64,000 bases of DNA, from contig NC_058042.1 of the NCBI RefSeq assembly GCF_020085105.1, positions 28,601,501 to 28,665,500 on the forward strand, written 5' to 3'. This stretch comes from Siniperca chuatsi. Taxonomy: Eukaryota > Chordata > Actinopteri > Centrarchiformes > Sinipercidae. A program made the position numbers and the translations under genes. This document shows positions 12,999 through 24,146 of this stretch, piece by piece; positions within the stretch are counted from its first letter, which is position 1, and every line of letters starts with the position of its first letter. The notes beneath the pieces are model-generated. The model was not told the DNA's origin and did not search any database. It worked only from the letters and a program-made list of their open reading frames with translations.

Positions 12999-13918
12999 TC
13001 AGCACTGTCCAGAGAAGGTGATATTTTGTAGCTGCTGCTGTGGCATCCAGTACTGCTCGCTGGAGAAGCAAACTCCACTAGAAACCTGACAACAGAAAAC
13101 AGATTTTGGTTATGAACTCATTCAACTGTAACACTCTGGAAAACCACTGTAAATGAAAAGGTTGTAGAGCAAATTCTCTTTAGTTCAAAAACTACTGAAA
13201 TTGATGGACTTTTGTGACCATGATGTGAACATACCTGATATGCGGGCTGGGACAGCTGGGCTGTGCTCGTGGTGTTACAGTCTGATTCTTGTGGGCTGTA
13301 GCTGGCTGTTGGCTGACCCAGGAACTGGCTGAGGGTTTGGGGCTGCTCCACAAAGCCTGAGGACCTCCTCTGCTCCAGCGCCTCGTCGCTGAGGCCCAGC
13401 TGAGCCGACAGGTAGGAGATGTAGCGGATGGTGAGGCGCAGCGTCTCGATCTTGGTCAGGGTCTGTCCAGCTGGTGCCACAGAGGGTGGCAGGTATGTCC
13501 TGAGGTGATGCATGGCCTTGGTCAGATCCCTCATCCTCAGCTTCTCCCTCTCGCTGGCTGTCTGGCGCTTCTTCCCTGGATACCTGGACCTGGATTTCTT
13601 AGTGGTGAAGGTGGTTGTGGAGGACCTGGAGCAGGGCAGAGTCTGTGTCTCGTGGGTAAGAGGAGGCGCTGCCGGGTTGTTGAAGATGAAACAGTCCAAA
13701 ACGTCTTGTTCGTTTGCGGCAGCCTGCAGGGAGGTCGGGGAGAAGCAGAAGGAGTCCACAGAAGAGGTGGGAGACAGGCTGCTACCAGCGCTGAAGTAGC
13801 CGGGGTCCGAGGTTGGATCATAGGCCAGAGGATCATAAGATTTGTCCAGCAGGGACTCGCAGTCAAACAGGAAAGAGTTCTCCTGGAGCTGGAGAGGAGA
13901 GCAGTAAGACACCTCCAT
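12999..13918 (-). CDS. mesp: Mesp-family bHLH transcription factor (mesp gene 1, next to anpep)
   Basis: Nuclear bHLH regulator of presomitic mesoderm patterning and early cardiac mesoderm in vertebrates. Exon 1 is 13235-13918 (228 residues) and exon 2 is 12999-13085 (28 residues plus TGA); both splice sites are canonical and phase 0, giving 256 residues. The bHLH spans about residues 117-171, from a KKRQTASEREKLRMRD basic part to YLSAQLGL at the end of helix 2. Upstream is an acidic/Ser-rich region; downstream is a Gln/Ser-rich tail ending in an EQYW motif like that of the second copy. The frame stays open upstream of ATG 13918, but a TATA-like box at 14041-14048 and a T-box palindrome lie inside that extension, so ATG 13918 is preferred. 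Convergence with anpep matches human MESP2 position, but mespa/mespb identity is not settled. The mammalian CPXCP motif is not seen. Confidence 0.93.
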
Positions 13919-14040
13919 AGCTGCTGTTGTAGTCGTAGTTGTAGTTGCTGTGGTTGAAAGCTCTTCCCTGAGCAGTGAGTTGTCAGTGTGTTGCTGGTAA
14001 GGCAGCCAGAGGATAGTGAGAAGGACCAGGGAGGTTGCTC

Positions 14041-14073
14041 CATATATGTGGTGGGAGGTGCGAAGTTGCACCT
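14041..14073 (-). promoter_or_regulatory. Core promoter of mesp gene 1: TATA-like box plus 18-bp double T-box palindrome
   Basis: CATATATG at 14041-14048 lies about 120 bases upstream of ATG 13918. Eight bases farther upstream, 14056-14073 reads AGGTGCGAAGTTGCACCT, two inverted AGGTG half sites. The second mesp gene has the near-identical AGGTGTGAAGTGACACCT beside its TATA box. Tbx6-type T-box factors are known activators of vertebrate Mesp genes, so these are likely Tbx6 sites. The function is inferred. Confidence 0.7.
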
Positions 14074-14600
14074 CCGGCAGCCACCTCAGGTCCTGAGTAG
14101 CTCTGGGAGCGGGGCTGACACCTATGCCAGGGGGTCTCATGGGAAATGGGCCTGCTCCAGAACAAGGTGTGACCTGGCAGCTCACACGGTCATCATAAAG
14201 TAGACAAATTCACACTATACGCTCCTGCAGCCTGGGAAGATGACCCTGCCATAGTACCTGGGTCACTGGTCTGTCTCTGAACCTGAGGACATTTTTATTA
14301 GAAATCTATAGAGTCTGCAAGCAGCTAAACGATCTGTTACCAAAAATATCCAAGAATCCAATCCGACTTTTTAGGAATGGCTGATTGAATGAAATGATAA
14401 GCCCTGTAACTGTAAGTTCTCAGGTTCAGTGAGGCACAGTAGTCAATGCTATGTCCTATCATCATCCATATACAGTAACAGTTGTTTAGTGAGACACTGA
14501 AGTTAATTTGGCAGTTCTGCATCTCATTAGTGCTGCTCTTTCCTTCGTCCCTGGTATCCCCTACAAGGTCAGGCTGGAGAAGTGTGCCGGGGCAGCTGTG

Positions 14601-14621
14601 AGGCGTGAGGAGTTCACACCT
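14601..14621. promoter_or_regulatory. Inverted pair of T-box half sites upstream of mesp gene 1
   Basis: AGGCGTGA followed after four bases by TTCACACCT, about 0.55 kb upstream of the TATA-like box. The inverted arrangement resembles the promoter-proximal palindrome. A role as a Tbx6-dependent element is inferred. Confidence 0.45.
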
Positions 14622-15254
14622 CTTCCTGTTTGGACAGCAGTAGGCCTCACTGGCCTGGGAACCCTGATCCGCACAGAAAGAATGTGCAGAACTACTAACA
14701 TGTTTTATATTTGAGGAATTGAACTGTGTCTTTTATTAGGTTTAATAATTATTAATAATTACTTTCTATTAACGCTATCAGATGCCTTTGCAGACGTTTT
14801 GCTCAAAGTTGATTCTTTTAATTCTTTCCTCAACTCCTTTTTTTTTTTCTTTTTATACCTTTTTTTGTCAAAAAATGTTATTACCATGCGGTTTCTCTTA
14901 CCACAGATCTTTTAAATATTGTTCCTGGTTCACAAACTACTGCATGCGAATATATATGTATGTCATCTCAAGTTATAGGCTAAATAATGGTGCATAGTTT
15001 TCTGCATGTACATTTAATTTCAGATTGTTTGATTTGAAACAACAGAATGAATTTAATACACTACACAACATGCAATATTTTGTGCGGTGGTTAAATGTTT
15101 TTAATGTTGACCGAAAGTTGATGGTGTTATTTTACAGAGCCATCGTGGAATCAGTTTCATCATTTGAAGGTATCAACAGATCACTGGATTCTCTCTGACA
15201 TTTCTGTGGATGTGACTGTCAGGTGCTGACCGTGGATCTGAGTCCCGCGCAGCG

Positions 15255-15262
15255 TTCCCACA
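15255..15262 (-). promoter_or_regulatory. Candidate RBPJ (CSL) binding site
   Basis: TTCCCACA on the + strand reads TGTGGGAA on the - strand, a full match to the YGTGGGAA consensus of the Notch effector RBPJ. It lies about 1.2 kb upstream of mesp gene 1 in a more GC-rich patch that also has AGGTGAAAC and CACGTG words. Notch input to Mesp genes is established in vertebrates; the activity of this site is unknown, and 8-bp matches are common by chance. Confidence 0.35.
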
Positions 15263-17277
15263 AACCACCGCGTCACATTTGACTCCTGCTCTGTAGCAGA
15301 GGTGAAACCTATGAGTAGCACGTGTGAACCAGTCTCGCACAGCTCTCCACCACCCCACCCCTTATGCAAGAAAAACAGACATCTGAATTAGGAAAAATAT
15401 CCAAAGCAAGGATGGGAATCTTCTTAGGACATTAAAACATTTGAAAATCAAAATGCCATTAAAACTGATTTTGCTGAAGCTGGTTTAGTTTTTTATATTT
15501 GTCTTGTCTTGGAAAGTGTGTGAGGTGACACCAGACTTGACAGCTGACCCAATGACCCCCCCCGTTCCTTCTATTGACCGCTTGCTCTGCAACATACAGG
15601 TTACTCTTCTAATACAAGCACTCAAAGATGAAGTATCTATCATTTGATAAAGAGCGACACTAATAAAATGACTGATACTAAACACTAATAAAATGACTGA
15701 TAGGCTGTATTACAACTTATTCTAGCACTCGATCAAAGTTTGGAGCTTTAACAGATGGGGTCCTTTCAGTTTTACATCACACAAACTGAGGAATATTTAT
15801 TTTTCGGCATAAATATTTATAGTTAATTTTATTTGTGTGTGTATTTGGGGTAAAGAACCTCTTTCCTTTCATTTGTTTCAAATGATAAACTATTTACTGA
15901 TTATTATTTTCCATTATAAACCTTCTGCAGAGTTGCCCCAGCTGTCAACTTCTTCTTTCCCTCCCAGGCTGATGATAGAGAGGATCTTAATCCACATTAG
16001 CTCTTGCGGTGTTTACTCACATGTAATGAGTGAATAATCAGCACAGCAGTGCTAACCCTTTCATCCCAAACCCTTTTAGCCCCGGAGAGTTTATTAGCTT
16101 TTCTGTGATGAAAGACCTAAGTGAGTATATTAAGCTTTGTGTTAGGTTTGCTGCTTGCATATCAAATGAACTGCATGTATGTGGCAAACTAAACACTCAG
16201 GCCTAACTCTCCTGCCTGCTATGCAGATCCACACTTCTCTATGAATATTAAAGGCCTCTCTGTTGGCTCTGGCAGGTAATTAGGCCTGTAGGTGAGATAA
16301 AGAGGGGAAGAGTAGAGAGAATCTTATATCTTAGTCTAGACTTAGCGGTGCCAAGGACCTCTCTGTGTTTGCAGAGCCCCATTAACAAAGATACACTAAA
16401 TAAACTAGATAACCTGTGGCAGAGCTTGATCTCTGGTCTGCTGTGGAACAAACCTCAGACTACTCACTTCTCACATGCTTCAGAATAAGAGAGGAAATTA
16501 CTAGAATGTTTCTGGAAAGGCTTATGTCTCTGTGGCCTCCAATAATGTTACTTCATCCCACGTTTAAGGTATTTATGTTCCCCAATATGGCATTCCAGTA
16601 ATATTCACATAGGATTATGTATAGCTTCTTTATGGCATATTTTCCTGCCTGTGACATTTATAGCATGCATTATCTGCTGTAGAATTATTGTAGTTTTCAG
16701 TTGTTGTTTTTTATTGTGTTGGAGCATACTAAACATGAATGTGTTAAATAATATATTTTCAACCTGTTGCATCATAGGATCTTTTATGGATTGTTTTTCC
16801 TAGAATACAAAGTATTTATTGTTTTTATGTGTTGCAACAAATTTAATTTTATTGCAAAGTCTTTTCAAATTTAAACCGTGCAGCCAGAAGTTATAATAGT
16901 CCTTGCAATAGGCCTATTTCACAGGAGACATGCTGACATGTCACAGTGGGGAAAGCCCTTGTTGTAAATAATACAGGTCTGAATTCCATTTAGCTGCTTC
17001 AGTTTCAGCGTCCTGCTATTGTGCATGCAGGTTCACTCTCACACTGTCGTGGCTTACTGAGGACATTGCAGCTACATGGTACGTGTCTCAACTGTCAGGC
17101 CACCAGGACGCCCCTAGAATATTTCCATGTGATTGAATGGTGCAGGCATTATTTTGGGTTTGAATATGTCACTCAGTGTAAACATCATATACTCTAGTTT
17201 CAATGAAGAGTTGTACTGTAACAAGCTGATACAGAAAATATATGATATGATGTATATGATACATTCAGACAAAGTGA

Positions 17278-17704
17278 TTAACAGAAGTATTGATTCACAA
17301 GTTTGTCTTAAAACAATGGTCAGGTGCCCATATGAACACTGAAACAGGTCTTGCTTGCTGTAATCATTCCTTCTGTTCGAACTGGCCATTAAAAGATCCC
17401 CCTCCCTAAAGCGCTTTCAATGTAAGTGATGGGAGGCAAAATCCACAGTCCTCGTTTTGTGTAAAATGTATTCAAAGGTTTATCTGAAGATAATATAAGG
17501 CTGCAGCAGTCTGAGTTCATCTGTAGTGGACTGTGGATTTTACCTCCCATCACTTACAGTGGAAGCATGTTAGTAAGGGATCTTTTAATCACCTGTACGA
17601 ACAGGAGGAATGATTACAGCAAGCAAAACCTGTTTCAGTGTTCATATGGACATCTGACTATTGTTTTAGGACATACTTGAAATTTTTTTTAACCTATCCT
17701 TTAA
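17278..17704. mobile_element. Foldback MITE with long inverted arms and TTAA ends
   Basis: The left arm (about 17298-17460) and right arm (about 17520-17680) are near-perfect reverse complements around a roughly 60-base centre. Shared words include ATGAACACTGAAACAGGT, TTGCTGTAATCATTCCT and ATCACTTACA on opposite strands. The element ends at CCTATCC-TTAA on the right and probably at TTAA 17278-17281 on the left. I recognise it as an abundant teleost palindromic repeat. Non-autonomous and non-coding. Confidence 0.8.
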
Positions 17705-18289
17705 CAATCTTAAAGCTACTTAAGGCGCAGCAAAAGGGGGAGGTGTATGTTAAGGAGTTGCAGTCTCCATCTGACAGTTTTGCAATTGTGGGTTGTGTTG
17801 TTTTTTTCAGTAGGAGTTTTAGAATTGCAATTGAACGCTCCCTAACTGAACGCGCTAAATTATAATCTCTCAATAGTGTTACCTTGTATTATAAAAAATA
17901 TATATATTAACCATCTCTGATCTGGTCTGCAAGTGCAAAAGATAACAACTTGAACAATCTTTAAACCTACAATAACTGATAACTGACAGCAGAAGGGAGT
18001 TGTGAACACAACACTGACATATCATCATCTTTTAAGTTGGTATGGCTGGTACGAACTTCGATTCGGTGATGGTTCTCTGTAGGTTCATCACTACCAGAGA
18101 CTTTCTCATTTGATACATTGTTATAGCAAAAATCAATAATAACTGCTTTAAAACCTATACGTTTAATACAAAAAACTTTATATGAACTTCACCTCATTTT
18201 GTACTCTTTGTAGTGCCGATTACAACATAATATAAATAAAACAAACAAACAAACAGCTGACAGGGAGGTTTGGCATTTGATAGTATTTG

Positions 18290-18605
18290 TGTATTTTTAT
18301 GCTTCACTGAGACCCAGCACTAAAAACAGTGAAGTTTTCATCCACATCAGAAGCCACTGCTGATCTTGTGGGGTGCCAGTGTGCCTTTATGACCAGCAGA
18401 TAGCGCTCTGTAGCATTTTCCCCTGAGCACCAGCTCCATCCAGTACATTCACATACACACTGGGAGCTAACTAGTACAACCACAAGGTAAAGTGCCTTGC
18501 TCAAGAGTATATTACAAGTGTAGGGAATTAACCCTTTATTTCACAGGACCACATTTTGTGTCAGTTTGGGGATTTGAACCGGCAACCGTCGTTTTTACAA
18601 TCCCC
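18290..18605 (-). repeat. SINE-like interspersed repeat, minus orientation
   Basis: Carries CCTTGCTCAAGAG and GGGGATTTGAACCGGCAACC, which on the - strand contains a Pol III B-box-like GGTTCAAATCC. Fish repeats with this pair of words are tRNA-related. It lies about 0.35 kb past the 3' end of mesp gene 2. Family and ends are uncertain. Confidence 0.45.
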
Positions 18606-18747
18606 CTTATTCTCAACTTTCAGCCGCAGTTTCCAAACCTAAAGAACACACATAATAATCACCTGTCTGAATGGTGAATAAGAGAAACTGAACTGCATCA
18701 TGGGAACAAAGCTTCGAATGATGAGAAAAGATGAGACAGTTTAAAAT

Positions 18748-18753
18748 TTTATT
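18748..18753 (-). terminator. Polyadenylation signal for mesp gene 2
   Basis: TTTATT on the + strand is AATAAA on the - strand, about 200 bases downstream of the stop of the second mesp gene. Confidence 0.5.
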
Positions 18754-18952
18754 ATAAATAGTGGTATAAAGAAATATAAAAATAGTTGTTAGACATATCG
18801 ATATTTACATGGAACATTTCACAGGACAAAATAAATAAAATGTAGAATAGCATATATATTTCAAATAAATTACTCGTTTCACAGTGAGTCAGTAAAAACA
18901 GAGAAGTAGTTTGTGTCTGTTGTTGGATGATGATGGCGCAGTGTTGGAGTGT

Positions 18953-19843
18953 TTAACCCCAGTACTCTCTGGGAACCAACGGCATGCAGAAGTCTTTGCC
19001 ACACATCTGTATTAAAAAAAATCAACAGGAAATTTTATTAGCATTTTGAAATTTTGTTTCAAAAAGATGCAAAATGTGTGAATTCAGAGAGTCATTGATA
19101 ATGAGTAAATGTTCACATACCTGACAGGAGGGCTGTGTTGCTGGAGGTGACTGCAGGATGGTATCCATGCTCATGTCTCTCTGAGGTTCTTCAATGTACC
19201 GATCCATTCCAAAACCGCAGCTCCCAGAATGCAGCATGGTGTTCTGGCTGTGACACTGAGCTGTGTACAGGCTCTGGTTCTGCAGCTGGGCCTCCTGTCC
19301 TCCCATGGGGCCGTGTTGGAAGTAGCTGAGGATGTCAGGTGAGGAGGTGTCACTGGCCGAGGTGTCTCCTTGTTCCCTCCTCTGAAACAGCACCTCCTCG
19401 CTGAGGCCCAGCTGGGCCGACAGGTAGGAGATGTAGCGGATGGTGAGGCGGAGAGTCTCTATCTTTGTCAGAGTCTGTCCGGCGGGGGCCACCGAGGGCG
19501 GGAGGTAGGACCTGAGGTGATGCAGAGCCTTGGTCAGATCCCTCATCCTCAGCTTTTCCTTCTCGCTGGCGCTCTCCCTCTGCTTGCTGCGGATCCGGGC
19601 GGCTCGGCCCGTCTTCCGGCCACGTCCAGACAGGGAGCAGGGCAAGGATTTGAGGGTCTGGGAATATCCAGTCTTAGCTGCCTTAGGAGTGGACTGTGGC
19701 AGCTGCTGGTAGGACGGAGAGAGGCTGGAGTCCATAGACGGCACAGGGGAGAGGGTTTCTAGTGAGGAGATGCTAGAGAGGTCCGAGTCGGAGCACCACT
19801 GGTACTGCAGGTCGTAGTCGAGCAGAGGGACAGAGGTATCCAT
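18953..19843 (-). CDS. mesp: Mesp-family bHLH transcription factor (mesp gene 2)
   Basis: Tandem paralogue of the gene at 13 kb, same strand. Exon 1 is 19121-19843 (241 residues) and exon 2 is 18953-19006 (17 residues plus TAA), both phase 0 with canonical sites, giving 258 residues. The bHLH is at about residues 88-143. From KLRMRDLTKA to SAQLGLS it differs from gene 1 at only a few positions, whereas the flanks have diverged. A basic run (GRGRKTGRAARIRSKQR) precedes the bHLH. Exon 2 reads MCGKDFCMPLVPREYWG, ending in the same YW-containing tail as gene 1. ATG 19843 lies about 75 bases below TATAAA and is the first ATG of the frame. Known role of the family: somite boundary and anterior-posterior somite identity under Tbx6 and Notch. 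Which of mespa or mespb it is cannot be told. Confidence 0.93.
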
Positions 19844-19918
19844 GTTGTGTGGAGGGTCTCGGTGGTCTGACTGGAGAGACTGGGAGGCTGTGAGTGCTGC
19901 TCAGCTCTGTTGCACTGG

Positions 19919-19961
19919 TTTATAAGTCCAGGCCAGGCCACAGAGGTGTGAAGTGACACCT
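19919..19961 (-). promoter_or_regulatory. Core promoter of mesp gene 2: TATA box plus 18-bp double T-box palindrome
   Basis: TTTATA at 19919-19924 reads TATAAA on the gene strand. Twenty bases upstream, 19944-19961 is AGGTGTGAAGTGACACCT, an inverted pair of T-box half sites (consensus AGGTGTGA). Start site expected near 19890, giving a short 5' UTR before ATG 19843. It matches the palindrome of mesp gene 1 in sequence and position. Confidence 0.75.
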
Positions 19962-19998
19962 CCGCAGATTCTCACAAACCATCACTAAGGCAGAGGCC

Positions 19999-20029
19999 CC
20001 TGAACACACACACACACACACACACACAC
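19999..20029. repeat. (CA)n microsatellite
   Basis: Run of CA dinucleotides about 0.1 kb upstream of the mesp gene 2 promoter. Confidence 0.9.
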
Positions 20030-21471
20030 TCCTTCACTGGGACCTTGTACCTCTCCCTCTCCTCTGTGTCTGGGAAAGTTCAGCTACAGGAGTGTGAATT
20101 TTGACTCCTGCTCAAAACAATAAACAGTTTTTGCTTTTTGGGGTTGTGCCCCTGCAAGCAACCCAGATGCATTTTGCACATGTTTAAGGGACAGGGTTTG
20201 TTTTGAATGATCTGATTTCTCTCGCATTCACTTTTTAACACTAAAGCCAAAGACACTGGTCAGCCAACTGGACAATATAATGGGAAACTGTGAGTTAATA
20301 CTCCTATAATCTTTATTAAGCACATGTTTCAGTATTGTTTCCAACTTGTGACCAAATATAAACTTTATAAACTTGATTCTGCACAGATGTGTCTAAAATA
20401 CAATCCTACCACCAATAATCATAGACATTCACAATTAGTTGAAAGTTTTTTAAATTTAGGAAAAGAAACATGAAACTGAGATTGATTACCACCAAATACA
20501 ATCTGTAGAAGCAATGCATAAAAATCCAAGGTACAAGCACATAACCTCAGGGTCTAAATATGGGGAACAAGCCTGTACAATAAAATGCAGTTATGTTGCA
20601 TTATATATTCCAGATTCAATGGATGAATCCAGATGCTGTAATGTTAACAATTTCATTAAAGCTTACTGTAGGTATGTAGTATGTCTCCCTCTGAACGAAT
20701 TTAATTTCTCACAATTCTCATCTCTGGAGAGATGAATGATTCTGGATCTGCGCTGCCAGCATACACCAAACTACATGAACATGAGTGGTGCTGCATGAAA
20801 TCACACCTCGACTCCTCATGTTTTGGCCGGTGTGTGGCTGATTAAATGATTTGTGGGTGTTGGAGACATGACGACTGGGTGAGGGAGTTTATTTGAGTGT
20901 CAATTTAGCTGGCTACCTGAAAGTTGGAGTTTAGATTTTGGATTGCGTGTCAGTGACTATTCATGATTCTACTCAATTCTGGGCCCAGTGCAGAACATCT
21001 AGTAAAACAAAAATGGGGACCGCAGACTGCCCGGTTTGTGCCTGAGAAACATTATCAATGATTCTTAGATGTGCGTAAACAGGTAAAGTCAGGAGATTTC
21101 TTCTTATTAGGCGAGCAGAGATGATCCTGTCCTGATTGAAACTCCCTTCTCTTGCTTCTTCCTCCTCACCTCGCTCCAACCTTGAACCTGACATCAGTGC
21201 GTTCTGCCCTTCTCTTGATCTCCTCCACTTTATATCCCACCACTTCTCACCAACACGATCTTTTTATAGTTTCAGCAAGTCAGGCGTGAGCTGTGATCTC
21301 TGACTCTTCACTTTCTTTATCTTTATCTTGGAGGGGAAGCTTCTTCTACTGCTGCTCCTGTTGTATGTGCTTCTGGATAGGTACCGATGTCCTACGTGGC
21401 TAAAATGTAAATGTAGTAAATGTAAATACATTTAATGAAGCATAATGACCTGCATTATCCGGTTAAAGCGG

Positions 21472-21530
21472 AGGTGTGATGGTTTCACACTGATGAGAAC
21501 TGATGAGTCTGGAGGCGTCACTTCACACCT
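21472..21530. promoter_or_regulatory. T-box half-site cluster, candidate mesp enhancer
   Basis: In 59 bases: AGGTGTGA (21472-21479), TTTCACAC (21483-21490) and TCACTTCACACCT (21518-21530). The last repeats 13 bases of the promoter palindrome of mesp gene 2 on the opposite strand. It lies about 1.5 kb upstream of that promoter. Enhancer function is inferred from site density. Confidence 0.5.
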
Positions 21531-24087
21531 CAGCTGTGAGAACCAGGAATGCTGGAAAATAGCGTGGCTGCTAACCTCTCTCTGTACCTGTGTTTCTCAA
21601 CCCTCGGCCTCTCTATGTGTAGAACAGCAGAAAATGTTTGGTTTCAACATCAGATCTTCTATTTAGTCTTTAAGTCATTTTCAGAGATTTTTGGCACAGT
21701 ACTGAAGCACATTATGATACTTTGACATGGACTGTATTGAGCTTAGGTGTTTGGTTGGTCAAATTAGAACACTTTAGAGATGGGATATTTTGAATTTTTG
21801 AGAAAATAAATTCTTAAATACAGATATTTTCCCGTAAAATTCATCCATTGTTTATTGGGGATTCATTCTTCTCACAAAACTTACCTTCTCAAGTTAAATA
21901 TTTATGGAGTGTTATGTCTGGGTGAATGCAGAGTCAGCAAATCTATGCTTTTCACTGTTTTCCCCATTCAGTCTGATTGCACGCAGCCAATATTTTTAAC
22001 TATTCAATCTGTCTGTTCTCTTATTCATCATGTTTTGTTTTCCTTCGAGTCAATGTTGTTTATTAAATCATCTCGACATCAAACCTGTCATCAACCCCAT
22101 CCCTATTCAACACAGGGGATTTTTCTGTCAAAGTTTTATCGTCCCTAATAGACAACTGGCTTGCAGCAAATCAGATAATGGGAAAAAAAAAAAAAACTCA
22201 GTGAAACAAACAAAGCTGTCTAAAACGTTGGTCTGGAGTTTATAGAGGGTGTTCTTCAGCTTGGGGCCCCTTTGACCAGAACACTGAAGCCCTGCCAGCT
22301 CCAGGGAACCTAAATAATGAAAAATAGGTTGAATAGTGAGAGGTGGTGAGGTGTACAAGGTGTATAATATGAATCAACTTAACATAAAACACATGACACC
22401 ATAAACAAAGCCTAATGGTAAGATGCGTGCTGTGTCAGGCTGAGGGCAGGGTGAACTGGGGTTGAACCCGCAGTGCGACCCTGCCAGTTACCCTGACCAA
22501 GGTGAGGCTGTGGGAGCCTGGCTGGGAGTTTGGCACCTCTGGGTGGACACACACCCACAGCAAGCTCTGAAACTGGGCTGCCTGCCACCTGTCTGGGCCT
22601 CCAGAGTCCATCAACCCCACCGCGACCTCCAGTGTGCTCCCTCTGCTTGGAATAAAATCAAACATAATTTCAATTTTCAATCCTCCTGTGGGGATGTCGG
22701 GTCATGGCAAATAGTGACACAGCAAAGAAAAAAAAAATCGGAGGAAAGAATTGAAACAGTCGACGACAAAGTTAAAGATCATAAAAGGTCAAAGATCTTG
22801 TCAAAGTAGTGAGTAGTAGTAACATTTATATATATTTAATTTACGCATTTAAATATACAGTATACAAAAATGATTATATATAAAAAGTAAATCAGTAGAT
22901 ATCAGTATAAGGGAAATTGAGGAACAATGCAATTATAATATTTAAATGATCTACTTTATTTCTGTCTTTGCCTTTTTAGCTCTTCTATTGGGAACCCATT
23001 TCAGCTACAACAGTAACAAAAAAGCTGTTGTTTGTACCTCAGTGTGGCCTCTCTGGGAAACTATAACAAGTACTGTAGCTGCTAGTAGTTGTACTGCTAC
23101 CAACTCATTTTGGCTCTTTCTCTTTTCTATGGAAGGAAAAGAAGAGAACTGAGTTCTCTCTGGGGAAGCTTTGCTCTTCTTTTTCATTCATAATGAAATA
23201 ACCAATAGCTTATTGAAATTGAACTCTGAAAATAGTTTCTGTCTGCTGAGCACACTTGGCGTTCTGACAGAGAAAAATGTTGTTAAATCACCGTGACTTC
23301 TGGCCCCTGCGGAAGGAAAAACCTTCACGGTTACTGGTTCCTCTACACTGAAGCATTTGCTCATAACCATAGCACAAGATGGTTTCAGTCTTTATAATCA
23401 GGCTAATTAAAGAAAAAAAATGAATAAAGGAGTGGAGAAACAACAAATGCAAATGCTTCCATACAGGACACGAGGGCTCACTGAATGATTTTGATGCATA
23501 TGGTGTATGTTTGTATGCTATGGTCTTCACAGTCACCAGATCGCAGCCCAACTGAGCATCTATTTTGGAGCGACATGTTAGTCAGCGCTCTCCACCACCA
23601 TCATCAAAACACCAAATGAGGGAATTTCTTTTGCAAGAATGCTGTTTCACCTCTCCAGTAGAGTTCCAGTTGAATCTTTGCCAAGCAGCATTTAAGACAC
23701 TATGTTGCTGTTTCTTTTCATTTGTCACCCGTTTATATCTGTGCACACTGCAGTAGTTAGTTCACCACTGCACACGAACAAAGATGAGGCATCATGAACA
23801 TGAAGATGTCACAAACCTTTCCCAGTTCCATCACAAATGACCACAAGAGTCAGTGATCTGTGGTTTCTTGCCTAAACCTCTGATGGAACCTCTGCTGAGT
23901 GGGCACTGAGGTTGGTAAAAGTGTTTTTTTTTCTGCTGCCGGGACCACTGCTACATTTTACTCTTGGTGAGTCTCGGACGGCTTCACATTAAGTCCTGGT
24001 CAAATAAAAATAAAATGTAAGTTGTAAATACAGTATCACTTTAGGTTTGTCAGAAATGTGTGTGGAAATATTAGGTATGTTGAAAGC

Positions 24088-24091
<4 letters not shown>

Positions 24092-24142
<51 letters not shown>
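24092..24142. repeat. (GT)n microsatellite
   Basis: About 50 bases of GT repeats ending in GTATGCATG. Confidence 0.95.

Positions 24143-24146
<4 letters not shown>

Larger units (their letters stand above)
14200..18720. other. Spacer between the two mesp genes
   Basis: No coding exon seen over about 4.5 kb. It contains candidate regulatory sites for mesp gene 1 (14.6 kb T-box pair, RBPJ-type site at 15255-15262), a 20-bp direct duplication at 15658-15702, a foldback MITE at 17278-17704, and a repeat at 18290-18605. The rest is AT-rich sequence in which I recognise nothing. Confidence 0.6.

Noticed and set aside
13505..14043. Long overlapping open frames on both strands across mesp exon 1 (150 and 168 codons)
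   Set aside because: Shadows of the GC-rich mesp coding sequence in other frames; low-complexity translations without domains.
13919..14185. In-frame upstream extension of the mesp gene 1 reading frame (start at 14185 or other ATGs)
   Set aside because: The extension overlaps the TATA-like box and T-box palindrome, and its translation lacks Mesp features; ATG 13918 fits the family start and the second copy.
15658..15702. 20-base direct duplication (CACTAATAAAATGACTGATA twice)
   Set aside because: Looks like simple slippage duplication with no further context.
19370..19762. 130-codon + strand frame across mesp gene 2
   Set aside because: Antisense to the bHLH coding exon; no independent evidence.
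20067..20290. TGGGAAA words upstream of mesp gene 2 as RBPJ sites
   Set aside because: Only partial matches to YGTGGGAA; expected by chance.
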